Below are positions 13,268 to 24,074 of a stretch of DNA of 64,000 nucleotides, piece by piece. A program made the position numbers and the translations under genes. Origin of the DNA: Megalonaias nervosa (lineage: Eukaryota > Mollusca > Bivalvia > Unionida > Unionidae); NCBI GenBank assembly GCA_016617855.1, contig JAECUM010004946.1, positions 1 through 64,000 on the forward strand, given 5' to 3'. Each line of letters begins with the position of its first letter. The stretch's first letter is position 1. The notes under the pieces are model-generated. The model ran no database searches. It worked only from the letters and a program-made list of their open reading frames with translations, and was not told the origin of the DNA.

Positions 13268-13450
13268 CAATCCTCTAATACCAGACTCAGTTGGTAGAGC
13301 ACTGGACTTATAATCCAAAGGTCAAGGGTTAGATATCCACCCAGGCCAGTCCTTAATATGTCCTTTGAAAAGCATATGGCTACCATTTCCTGGGCATGAT
13401 ATAACCAATACTGTGTCAAAAGTGCTGATGAAAACCCATCAAAACAAATG
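13268..13450 (+). mobile_element. tRNA-derived SINE (family 2)
   Basis: Starts with a tRNA-like head: cagactcagttggtagagca resembles an A box, anticodon-loop-like ggacttataatccaaagg follows, then gggttagatatcc as a B box. The body (ggctaccatttcctgggcat, caaaagtgctgatgaaaacc) recurs at 28186-28325. The degenerate B box and the repeated body argue against a functional tRNA gene. Confidence 0.65.
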
Positions 13451-13521
13451 CCAGTAAAACAACAACAGTTTCTGAATCACTTGATGATGAGTTTCAAATT
13501 TTCATCCAAATTCCAAACACA

Positions 13522-13693
13522 GCATTACCTCATTATAACATTGTCCATGACAGCCAAAGAGAATACTGCCTTATAATGAGGTACATCATACATATCATTT
13601 TTGTTACTACATAATAAAATGGTATTCATGGTCATCCTTGTCTTGTAAAAGAAACTTTTATAATGAAGGGGCCTATAATGAGGGAGTGATGTA
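13522..13693. mobile_element. Small TIR element (MITE), cattacctcattata type
   Basis: Begins cattacctcattataac and ends ctataatgagggagtgatg, imperfect inverses. An internal ttataatgaggta (about 13571) can also pair with the start. The CCCTCATTATA-type end resembles, loosely, the CCCTCGATAACTC ends of the pogo-like elements at 1968 and 35392. No coding. Confidence 0.5.
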
Positions 13694-14089
13694 TTCATAA
13701 TTTGTAACTACATCTTTTACTCTGAACAACTTCACTGTACATGTCACCTTGCTTAAGGCCTTAATATACTTTGCAGTGCTTGTCAGAAATATGTAGTGAC
13801 ATGTAATTACATCACTTTGTCTGGAATGAAACATTTCCATTTATATGCTGTTTAAAGATCATAAATATTGACATCTTTCAAATCTAAAAATCAAATTGAT
13901 GCTTTATACGAATGAACTTGTCAACTTCCAGGTGTTGGCAATGTGGCAAAAATGCCCATAAAAGTAAGATCTGACGAACAACTACAAATATTATTAAAAT
14001 CAAATGTTGTTAATTAATAAAAAAATGTAGTTAAAAATGCCTGTACTTCCATTTAGACCAAGATGTTAATTGTTACTGGCTGTAGAGTA

Positions 14090-14345
14090 TGTAGTTGTTA
14101 TATCCAATAAAGTTCTCTATCTTTTCTAAAAATAGTGCTACTGGAGAGCTCTGGATCAGATTTAATAACTTCTATTATCTTTTATTTAACACACTCTATG
14201 CTGTGCTCAGATAAATTAAAACACTTAGACACCAGGGAATCTTTATGATTACAGATATCCCTCAAGTGCTCTTTTATTTTCACTTGGAATTCCCTTTTAG
14301 TCTCACCTACATATTGTTGACAACATTTTGTGCAGGTGAGTAAAC
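14090..14345 (-). pseudogene. GIY-YIG endonuclease fossil, Penelope-like retroelement
   Basis: On the minus strand from 14340: LTCTKCCQQYVGETKREFQV, then KIKEHLRDICNHKDSLVSK, a stop codon, KIIEVIKSDPELSSS, RKDRELYWI, another stop, and QLHTLQP. The order C-x2-C, YVGET, the EH helix and a terminal RE-YWI--L-TL-P is typical of the C-terminal GIY-YIG domain of Penelope-like elements. Two in-frame stops show it is dead. Residues above 14380 (RDFSRSADICTEDEVSNQLI) may be the linker preceding this domain. A reverse transcriptase is not visible. Confidence 0.6.
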
Positions 14346-14636
14346 AGATGACATTGCATGTGGTAAAGTGTATTCTTAGTTTTTATTTATATTTGAGGTT
14401 AGTAAATAACTTCTGAAGATTTTAGATTTATCCATTTTATTGCAGAAACTCCAATTAATGGTCTCGCAATCTAATACTTTGTTTACAAAAGTTTTTCCAG
14501 TAAGTCTAGGGTGTCTGCTAGAAAACTTAGTTCTTATTAATTGGTTACTGACTTCATCCTCTGTGCAAATATCAGCTGATCTTGAAAAATCTCTGATAGA
14601 CTCAATTTGACAGCAGGCCAGAGATTTTTTTTATTT

Positions 14637-14790
14637 AACTTTGTGGTACTATAAAGAGAAGTTAACTTTGTGGTACTATAAAGAAAACAAAGTTAACTTT
14701 TTGGTACTATTAAAAAAAAATAAGTTAACTTTGTGGAACCATAAAGAGAACTAAGTTAACTTTGTGATATTATAAAGGTAACTAAGTTTC
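14637..14790. repeat. Short tandem array, unit 27-32 bp (five copies)
   Basis: Copies of aactttgtggtactataaag start at 14637, 14664, 14695, 14727 and 14758 with increasing divergence and variable A-rich spacers. No coding potential. Confidence 0.85.
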
Positions 14791-15887
14791 TGTAAATCAA
14801 AATAAAATTTAATAAGAATTTGCTTGCCATTTCTCTGTTTATACCCCTCTTTAAATCATATTTCTTTATGTATCCAAAGCCTGGCTACGAGACAATGGTT
14901 TATTTCGGTACCAGATACTACAACTGTAAGTCGTGACAATACTAGTCACATGACCTTACAAGTAGCTATTCCGGCTGCACCAGTGACAAAGGGGTATATA
15001 AACCTGACACTGACATAACAAAGCAATCAGTTGAACAAACGAATCAAGCTGTATTATTCCCTCTGATGAGTTACAATAGTAACGAAACCAGTCAAGGACG
15101 GCGTAACTAGGACACTCCAGCAGACGGGAGGGTTCGCTTGCACATTCAAACAGTCATCATCTTCCCTAAATAACAAACGCACTTTATTTGCTGGGCAGTT
15201 TTAAGGTGATGAGTTATATAGTTAAAATGGAATGTTGTGGCATCATACATATTATTCCACTGGCAATAAGACAAAAATACTATTTTAAAAGCCACTGCTT
15301 TTGAAAATTAAATAAATAAAAAAAAATTTGTGAAGAAAAAGAGGTACTTTTATGCATTCTATTTAAAGAAACCAGTCACAACCAGTCTAATGGGCACCAG
15401 AATTACGCCAAACTAAAATGGCAAAGTCCTGTAAACTAACTGATTAAAGAAACACATTGTAACTGAATTCAATTACATACATAAAAATTAAAATGTAATG
15501 GAGCACTACACAAACAACACATAATCTGAATATATAGGATTTAACAGCGTGTAGGCATAAATACAAACTATACTGTGTCATGGAGTTGACTTTCTGAAAT
15601 AGTACAGACAAACATACTGAGCTTTTTCTCTGCATGATACAAACATCAAACAATGTAACAAAGTATGAAGAGACTGAATTGCATAAGCACGTCAGTCTTT
15701 GCTGCTACTTTATTTACTGGCAAGTTGGAATTTTAAATATGCTGATATTTAATTTCCAGTGGTTCTAAAACATTGATATGTTGTGGGCTTAAACATGTCA
15801 GGAAGAAAAGACGAGCTGTAAATGCTGAAAGAGAAAGAGAAAGAGAGAGGGAGAGAGCCATCATAGTTATTTTTGATTATCATTTAT

Positions 15888-16092
15888 ACTCACTTAGAAG
15901 TCCAACTACAAAGGACATAGACCCTGACCTGACATCACATAATGCACCAGCCAATCAGGGTCTACGTTTGTTCTACTGATTATAACTAACAAAATGCACA
16001 GGCTTGGATCTACCAGCACATTGGCAATGGCCTATCTGAATCTGTGCAGTCTGAAGTTAGGCTCAACTTAAATGCAGTTATATATGGTACAT
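15888..16092. mobile_element. MITE-1 copy (about 200 bp, gaccctgatctg family)
   Basis: Starts actcacttagaagtccaact and ends ggctcaacttaaatgcagtt, inverted relative to each other, with the family core (acatagaccctgacctgac, cataatgcaccagc, aaatgcacagg). At least five other copies lie in the window (25797, 36925, 41243, 56349, 60825). An adjacent (GA)n tract at 15829-15857 is simple sequence. Confidence 0.7.
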
Positions 16093-16122
16093 AGTCTCTG
16101 ACAACTTCTCAAGATTAACTTT

Positions 16123-16380
16123 GCTTTAACAATTTTTCAGTCATATTGCTACGATGTCTGCAGTGTGGCAGTTTATAGTGATGTCTAGCACTGGGGCATC
16201 ATGCCGCAGACATGTAGCATGATGTCCCACCCAGTCACATTATCCTGACACCAGACCAGCCAGTCCTGACACCAACCTCTTAATGCTGAGTACCAAGCAT
16301 GGCAGCTGTTAGTACTGTACCATTTTTATAAGTCTTTGGTATGACTCGGCCGGGGATCAAACCCACGTCCTCCCGCAAGG
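16123..16380 (-). mobile_element. tRNA-derived SINE (family 1), head truncated
   Basis: Plus-strand body gctttaacaatttttcagtc ... gtctgcagtgtggcag ... gatgtctagcactggggcat ... tggtatgactcggccgggga is shared with copies at 24187, 30270 and 37126. On the minus strand the head end shows a B box-like ggtttgatccccggcc. The A-box portion is missing here. Confidence 0.7.
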
Positions 16381-16689
16381 GTATACTAGTAAACTGGAAA
16401 TACTGCCACAAGGATGTTGAAATAATGCATTAAAATGGGAGATTATTCAGTGTAAGGAATCTAAATTAAATGCAAGTTAATTTTCATCAAACCTACATTA
16501 ATTACACTAGCTCTATTAAATAGTGTTTATTACTAAATGGATGAATGTATTGAGAGAGTTGGTGTGATATTAATTTACATCATATGCAACAGAGAAGCAT
16601 ACTTTCAGAGATTTTGCAAATCATTATTCTGTTTACGATTGTAAACATATGATGGGTTTTTAAAAAGTTATGAATATTTTGTTATAACT

Positions 16690-17930
16690 TTTGTTTCTTG
16701 ATTTGGGTAAACCAGAGTGATCAGAAAATGTTGTCAGAGAACAATTCTGACACTGAGCAAGAAGCATGCTGTAAAATCCAGGCATTCTTAGAGTACTCTG
16801 ATATCAACGCTAACATGGATCAAGTATGTGGATCCAATCCTATGTCATACAACACAATTCATGGGTGGTTTCATTGTATTAAAGACAGACATAAATCCAC
16901 AGAAGGTGAACCACATGTGGAAAACTTTTCTGTGATCAGTAAGTGGCTGCTGTGTAGGGGACAAATGATGAAGATGCTAGATACCCAGTGGAAGATCTTC
17001 TATTACCACAGGTATTCTATTATCACAGGTATTAATTTGTCAGCTGCTTTTAATAGACTGAAGAATCATCTGAAGCTTAGAAAGGTCTGTGAAAAATGGG
17101 TCCTGCATTTATTTACAGCTGATACAAACAGTGACACAGGTTGAAATCGCCAAACAGCTACTTTCCAAATGTGAAATGAGTAACCTGAGGCATTTTAATG
17201 AAATTATGACAGGTAACAAAACATACATTTACTTTTTTGAAATGGACATGAGAGAGAGAGTAATAAAGTTTAGATCAGAGTAAACAAGCAGAGACCACAA
17301 ATTGCTCAACACAGTTGGACTGTCAATAGAGATTTATATGCATTATTTTTCTATGCAAAAAAGGTCGGGTCATCTGAATAGCTGTGCCTAACTCTGCTTG
17401 TGTTACTGGACACTTTTATGCCTTCAAAGTACTCTACAAGTTATAGAACGTTACTGAATAACCATCTATGTACCAATACCTGAGGTATCTATTTACTACA
17501 TGACTGCACCATCGCTTAAACCTGCCATCATGACAGACATACTAGAGCACAGCAGCCAAACTTTGCTACATCTTCCATACAGCCCTGATTTAGCTCAAAG
17601 TGACATTTTCTTGAATCCCATTATCAAAGATTTGCTGTTTGGCATATGATTTGAAAGCTTCAATGTGGTTGGAAATGAAGTTTTCAAGTCGAAAGAAACA
17701 ACATACCCAACAGCAAATACATAATGGCATCTACTAATTGGATAATAAGGCTGACAAAGTTATGTGGAGGTGAAACAGAAGAACCTCAAGTGGATGCATT
17801 GACATACTGTTCACTAATAAAGAACTTTGCTGCAAAGCACATTATTCTTCAGAACTTTTTAAGTAACCATCATACAATTCAAAATAATCTTTATAATATT
17901 TTTTCAGTTTTCCTTTCATGTCATAACTGA
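16690..17930 (+). pseudogene. Mariner transposase fossil
   Basis: The open frame 16698-17144 includes a helix-turn-helix-like start (YNTIHGWFHCIKDRHKSTEG) and HLKLRKVCEKWVLHLF, matching the mariner linker L-K-L-RKVC-RWVPH-L. Frame shifts then lead to AKQLLSKCEMSNLRHFNEIM, MTGNKTYIYFFEM (family: TGDETW-YYFEP), PAIMTDILEHSSQTLLHLPY and SPDLAQSDIFLNPIIKDLL (family: PYSPDLAP-D-FLFP). The first catalytic aspartate is replaced (GDE to GNK) and several frameshifts are present, so it is inactive. Terminal repeats were not found. Confidence 0.85.
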
Positions 17931-20229
17931 TTTTACATTAAGATCTGAAAACATCTGAATAATTACATTTCTTCTATTGTTTCAAGTAATTAGTGAAACA
18001 ATATCCAGGAGACCTAACTTCTATCAGGTCTAACATATAACTGACATCTAAGTCACACTTCTGGTGCTTGGGAAACTACAGATAACTATTGCCCTCCATC
18101 TTGATGAAAGTACAGAATTATCATACTTTTTTTTCACAATTATGCACCATACCAATGTGAAGCTAGCAACCAATCGCTGCAGTTCAGAGGAAATTGTCCA
18201 AAACAGCTATATACAAATGATGTCACTGTTGTGTGAATGATGTCAATGACTAACCTATTGGAAGACATTAATTTTCCAAGTTAGCAGCCTATGTTATTGG
18301 CTTGCTAATCTTGGCTGGTTACTTACAAAGTCTAACAATTTACCTAAAACTGAGCTGCCTCTCTTGACAAATAAAAATATCATACATATGGATGTATACT
18401 AATTTTAGCAAGATCATAAAGTTTGTTACTATTATTAGTAATACAACCTATATTTGGTAAAAAGAGAATGGATACTATGCCATTAGACAGGGAGGGACTT
18501 AAATCGAAAGTTAAAAGCTTTACAAGATTCAACAGCAAGCTCTATCTGAAGAAACTGATTTTCACACCGGTATTCTGTTGACTTTAAAACCTCTGTGCAT
18601 TCTATAAGTGCACAGTATGACACAACTTAGCTCAGCTATAACATGAATTTTCTATTATTGTCTGACAAGCAAGTGATTAGAATTATAAATGTAGATAAAT
18701 TGTGAAGCATGATCCACTATAAGTGCCAGCACCAAACATGCAAGTGATTACATATGCAATCTAATTAGAGTTACATGCAACTACCCTAATTACTGAAACA
18801 AAACACCATGATACATAAAAAAGGAAGTAAATTAGCTAACACCAATAGCTACTATCAAGCTGAAAAAATAAACAACAAAGAAGGAATAATAAGCAGTTTG
18901 AGACTAATGAGCTGTTCAAAGTATATATTTTACTAAAAAAAAACTTCAGTTTCTTAAAAAGTTTTTTCTACATATGAATTTTGAACATAACTGACAATAG
19001 TAACAAAATATATTATTTTTATAATTTTTTTTCTTCTACTTTGATCACTTTTCCCCATCTCTTTCTCTGGTCCAATACATGGATCAGATTGTCATGATCT
19101 TGCCTTGGTGATCTTCATTATATCATCACTGAATTTATTGTTGGAGACAGTTCAGATGTCCCAATTAAAAACACTGCCACAGCACACTCATAATTAATTG
19201 AAACTAGTGATGGGTTTTTTTGTAAGCAAACAACTTTCCTTCATATTCAATGAATATTATCAATCTCTGAAACAATATGGTTGGATGTGTGAAATATCTG
19301 CTCAGAAATCTACAAACTCCCATTCCTTTTTGTGAGACCTAAAATCAATCTTAAGATATCATTCAAATAAGACTTTTCTTCTTAAACAATCTATGAATTA
19401 GAATTAATATACATAAGTCTGTCCTAACAAAACCAAATACTTAAGCCCTTCAGAGAAACAAATGTCCTTGAAGTTGGTGGAAATGAATCAGAAGCTCTCC
19501 CTTAGTCATTTACCAATTCAGGAAGCAATTAGCTTTATAAGAAAATTTAGGTAAATGGATTTCATCAGTCACTGAAAGAGCTCACAAGATAGGATTATGC
19601 TAAAACAATTAAATGTTCAAAATTTGTGTGTGAAGCCTAACTGCACTAGTTTTATTTTACACACAGAGCATCAAATATATCTACCAGAGAGTCATATATA
19701 TCAACAAATAGGCCATATTCTGTGTAGTAATCAAAGTGTTTCTAACATTTAAATGACGACTGTCATTAGCTTAGGGTTACAAGCTTTCTGCAAACATAAT
19801 TGTCAAATTGTAATAAAATTCATAAAAACATCAATTTTCTTGCTATTACATATTTTCTGATGCAGAATTCATTAAGTCCATATTATATGTTAAATTGCTA
19901 AATATAGCATAATTAATGAGCAACTGCAAACAAATACAAAAAAGCTAACCATTAAATAAATGCATTAATAAATTTTTTGTGTTAAATTGTTTTAATACTA
20001 CTAGACACTACACACAATATTTACAAGCAGATTGAGATAATAACTCAGTAATATGCATTACCATTCACAGCACTCACCAGCAATGCAACTAAAAGGATTG
20101 CATTGATATTAATAAATGTTTCCATGCAGCCTGAAAAGAATCACACTTTATTCATTAGTATCAACCATTTATGTACCTGCAACTATCCGGTTTAAAAACT
20201 GAAAAAGAAAACCTACCATTAGGCTTGAG
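17931..20229. other. Gene-free, low-repeat intergenic or intron DNA
   Basis: Only AT-rich sequence with scattered stops in all frames. Neither splice-flanked exons nor recognised element ends can be supported here. Confidence 0.5.
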
Positions 20230-21080
20230 GAATTGTGAGCAACTGCCCACATAAATATGCCCCTGCCCCTCTTGCATTCTACCCCCTGATGCAAATTAAT
20301 CTAATGATAAAAACAAACCCCACAACTCTTCCAAAAATAGTGTGAGAACACGATTTGTCAACATGCATATCTGATGATGACAATAATACATACCAATTTT
20401 CAGAGCAATCCACTAAAAACTGTACTACTATTGCAATCATCAAATTCTGTCATACACCGCATTAAGCTGTAAGTCAAAAAGGGCAACAACTCCAATAAAA
20501 CTCATGGGAACACAAAGGTTTGTCAATATGTACATCTTTAAATGATGACCATAACATGTACCAAGTTTCACAGCAATCCATTAAAAAACAAACTGGAAGA
20601 CAAACTGGGGGAACAGCTTACCAGATTGTGCCATATACTGCATTAAACTATAAAACAAAAAGAGCAATAGCTCTAACACAATGGTGTCAAAAAAGTGATT
20701 TGTTGATGGCTGCATCTACTGGTGGTTATCGTAAGATTAATCAAGTTTTCTGGCAATCCATTAAAAATTACAGGATGAGATACAACAATAATATTGTCAT
20801 ACACTGAATTAAGCAAAAAGACCAAAAAAATGCAATAATTTAAAAAAAATTGCAGGAGCAAAGTGGTTCACTGAAATGTGCATCTTCAGGTGAATACCAT
20901 AATACTGATACAATTTTATCGCAATCCATCAAATTTGGGGCACTAACAAGATTATATCATACACTAATAAAAGACAAAAAAAGGGCAATACCTATAACCG
21001 AAATTGCGTCAAAGTACTTTGTCAATACACACATCTTAGGTGACAATCTCTGTATTTACCGAGTTTCATGGCAATGTACC
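20230..21080. repeat. Degenerate tandem array, 'accaagtttcacagcaatcc' family
   Basis: Four to five units of about 160-190 bp repeat the phrases tttgtcaatatgtacatct, gatgaccataacatgtacca, agcaatccattaaaaa and aaaaagggcaacaactcca. Open frames here are by-products of the repeat. The array ends where the hairpin start of the next element begins, near 21083. Confidence 0.7.
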
Positions 21081-21082
21081 TA

Positions 21083-21970
21083 CATAAGTCCCTCAAAGGG
21101 ACCAACACCCTAATGGCTGAAATAGAAGTTCTAGGAATCCAAGATGAGACCATTTGTTCTTTTTAACTGCTGATAACTGAAACCATCTCTGATATTCTTG
21201 TGCAACAAAATGATGTAAGATAGGCACCATTTTCATTTACAACCAACTAGACATCAAAAGAAGTTTTAGGGAGTAAACCCTATGTTGACATGACCATCCA
21301 TTCCAGAGAAGCAGCAATAATAAGATTTTCAAAATGGCCATCATAGAGGTCATACTGGATAAAATATCAGTATGATTTTCATTTAGGACCAAGTATATCA
21401 TAAGAAGTAGTATGTGGGATGGTTCCCAATCCCATGGCTGTCCATGCAGAATATTTAATATTTATTTTATTTAAAAAAATATCATAAGTCCTTCAATGAA
21501 AACCCCATGTTGTATGACCATCCAATCAGAATGAGTAGCAATAACAAGATTTTTCCGATCACTACCATATGTGTGGCTACACTGGATGTCAGATTGACAT
21601 AATTTTCAATGACAACCTAGACATCATGAGCCATTTTGTTGTGAAAACACCATGTTGATATGACTTTACATTTAATAAAAGAAGCAATAACAAGATTTTC
21701 AAGATGGCTGCCAAAATGGCCATATTGATTGTCAGATTGGCATCATTTTCATTAAGGACCAACAAAACATTATATGCAGCTGTTTGGTAAAAACTCCATG
21801 TTGATAGGACCATCCATCCAGGTGTAGTGATAAAAAGATTTATAAGATGGCCACCATGATGGCCATGTTGGTAGCCAGATTGGTACCATTTTTATTTAGG
21901 CCAACTACACATCATAAAATATCTTGCTGATATGAACGCTGATTTTTCATTTAGGCAGAATAGTAGTAAC
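21083..21970 (+). mobile_element. Composite repeat element with 'aagatggcc' core units
   Basis: Starts with the small palindrome agtccctcaaagggac, passes a conserved leader (ggaatccaagatgagacc, ctgataactgaaaccatctc), then about five degenerate units of roughly 170 bp with ttcatttaggaccaa, gacatcataagaagt, ttgatatgaccatccattca and acaagattttcaagatggcc. Other copies lie at 33742, 39800, 46556 and 55160, all in this orientation. No protein. Confidence 0.7.
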
Positions 21971-22289
21971 AATATTTTTAAGACGGCTAGTGTCGCAACC
22001 TTAAATAATATATGATAATAATATAGGATAACTTGAAGAAAAAAAACTATCAGAATGATATATTTACTTTTATAAACAGCATTGGAGATTCTGCAAGTCA
22101 TTTTACAACATACAGTAAAAAGGTATCAAAACTGCTTGCTTTCATACATGAATGCCATTTGGAAATAAAAATCGGTAGATAAGCAATCAGACTGAGTTGT
22201 AAATCTATTTACTGAAACCATTTGGACACAAAAACCTGAAGATAAGCAATTAGATTGAGCTGTAAATCTATTTACTAAACTGATTCATT

Positions 22290-22830
22290 TTAATAACAAG
22301 TGCCCAAGTGGACCTGAGGTCACTCATCTGAATGACATTTACTTAAAGTCAAATGCAAAGTGTTAATATGATGCTTGCTGAATTTAAGCTTTTTCTATTT
22401 ATTATTTACAGCAACCATATTTGATGACAGATCAGCATCAGTGTACAAACTTGAAAGGTCTTCGTGCCAAGAAATTGTTAAATTTGGTAAATTCTTTCAG
22501 CATTTTTGAGAAGTCATTTGAAGGTTTTCTCTTTTAACCAACAATGGTTATTTCCTAACAACATCATTTACAGAACTTAAAAGGCCTTTATGTCAGGATG
22601 CATTTTTTAAAAAGTTATTTAAAGATTTTTCTATTTTTAGAAAAGGCCATATCTGATTGCAGATCAGCATGATTTGTATAAGCTTCAAAGCCTTCAAGCC
22701 AGAATGAACTCTGCCAAGTTTGGTCTGAATCCATCCAGCAGTTTTTGAGAAGTTGAAAATGGCATCTGTTGGCAGATAATGGACAAAGGACTAAATTATA
22801 AGCTCACTCAGCCAGATAAGCAAATAAAAT
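22290..22830 (+). repeat. Degenerate tandem array, 'gaccaagtttggtctgaatcc' family
   Basis: Starts aacaagtgcccaagtggacc and contains about three units of 150-190 bp with caaacttgaaaggtcttc, agcatttttgagaagt and aaaggccatatctgattgca. It is close to the type of repeat that is common in mollusc introns. No coding. Confidence 0.55.
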
Positions 22831-23984
22831 GAATTATTGGGTCATATGTACCAGTAAAATGAAGAAAACATTTAAATCTGCAATTCTTCCTTCAGTATTT
22901 TATTGTCCACAGTTCTGCATGAACAAGTCACTAGATTTATTTCAAGCACAGTGACCTATGAACTTTCATTCCTTTTAAAAAGCTGATACCATTCAAAATA
23001 TGTCTGCAAAATATTTTAAAAATCTGAATATAAAAACTGTAAAATAGTTTGAAAAATCATCTCCTTGAGGCCTAAAAATCAGATCAAGAATCCTCATATA
23101 ATGATGTCTACAGTGACCAAATTAGTTTCATGACACCAAGTTTTTTCACTTTGATGTACTCATTATGATCATATCTTCAACTTCTTATGAATGATTTCTG
23201 TATGTAAATGATTTGAGCAGTCTGCTACCTTAACAGCTATTCAACCATGACATATCTTATCATCTGGGGACTTGAAACTTTGCATCAATAGTAGGTTGGT
23301 TAGATCTGTGATTAAGAGTGATAAACAATACCTGAAGGAATGTTAATTCTTTGAATTTTTTAAAAAAAAATTTATGCATTGTAGTGCCATTATTTTTTTA
23401 TATCTTGGTATGCATATTACAGAACTTTCCTAAACTGGCCACTGTTTCACCAAACACCTTGATTTCTTCCTCAAATTGATATTTCTGAATATCTTTCTCA
23501 CCAAAAGGTTGTGAACAATAGTTATTTCACAGATCATTCAGAATCATCTGGATTAAAATAGTAATAAAATCTTGAATTTTCCTTAAAGTCTTGCATTATC
23601 TCCCAGGAAATATTGAGACTTCCGGGAATGTGAGGAATTACGTTTTTTTGGAAATGAAAAAGTTTGCAATGATTAAAATTTTATAGTGAGAAAGCAGGTT
23701 TCCATCCTTCCTACAAGATCGACTTCAGATAAACTATTGACACTGTCTGAAATATTATAAGCAAAAATGTAAAATTTCAATTTGAGAAGAATTCTGAGAA
23801 TCATAGTGAAACTGGTTCGTGGTCCCTTTGTAAATCAACCTTCTGCAAACTGGTTGTATATTTTGCTTCCATAAAGTTGTTCTTGTACTAATCAATCCTC
23901 TTTAAATCTGCCAGCTCTATAAAGATTTTGATTGACATAGAATCTGGCTTTGGGAGGTTTTACACAATTTACTCCATTTGTAAC

Positions 23985-24074
23985 TTACCATGTGGTTCTG
24001 GGTTTTAATTCATCTACTATAGCCTGGATAACTTCTGAGGTGGAGGCCTGTCCACCCAGATCAGGGGTGTGGAC
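23985..24074 (-). CDS. IDH3G: IDH3G C-terminal exon with stop overlapping a splice donor
   Basis: 90 nt after a ctttaag acceptor: [20 protein letters not shown], then DELKPRTTW and [11 protein letters not shown] is the C-terminal hallmark (HTPDIGGQ in human). The TGG-TAA end is simultaneously a consensus donor (TG|GTAAGT), so the exon may either terminate here or splice on at 23989. The two outcomes differ only in whether Trp is the last residue. Confidence 0.93.
   Translation of the reverse strand, partial: VHTPDLGGQASTSEVIQAIVDELKPRTTW

Noticed and set aside
13268..13335. Functional tRNA gene
   Set aside because: A-box and B-box-like motifs are present, but no acceptor stem; the downstream body is shared with 28186-28325, so it is a SINE.
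14824..15180. TATA-like gggtatataaacc as a promoter
   Set aside because: A TATA-like motif is at 14993, but no following exon can be supported, so no gene start is called.
20520..21113. Several 60-95 codon open frames on both strands
   Set aside because: By-products of a degenerate tandem array.
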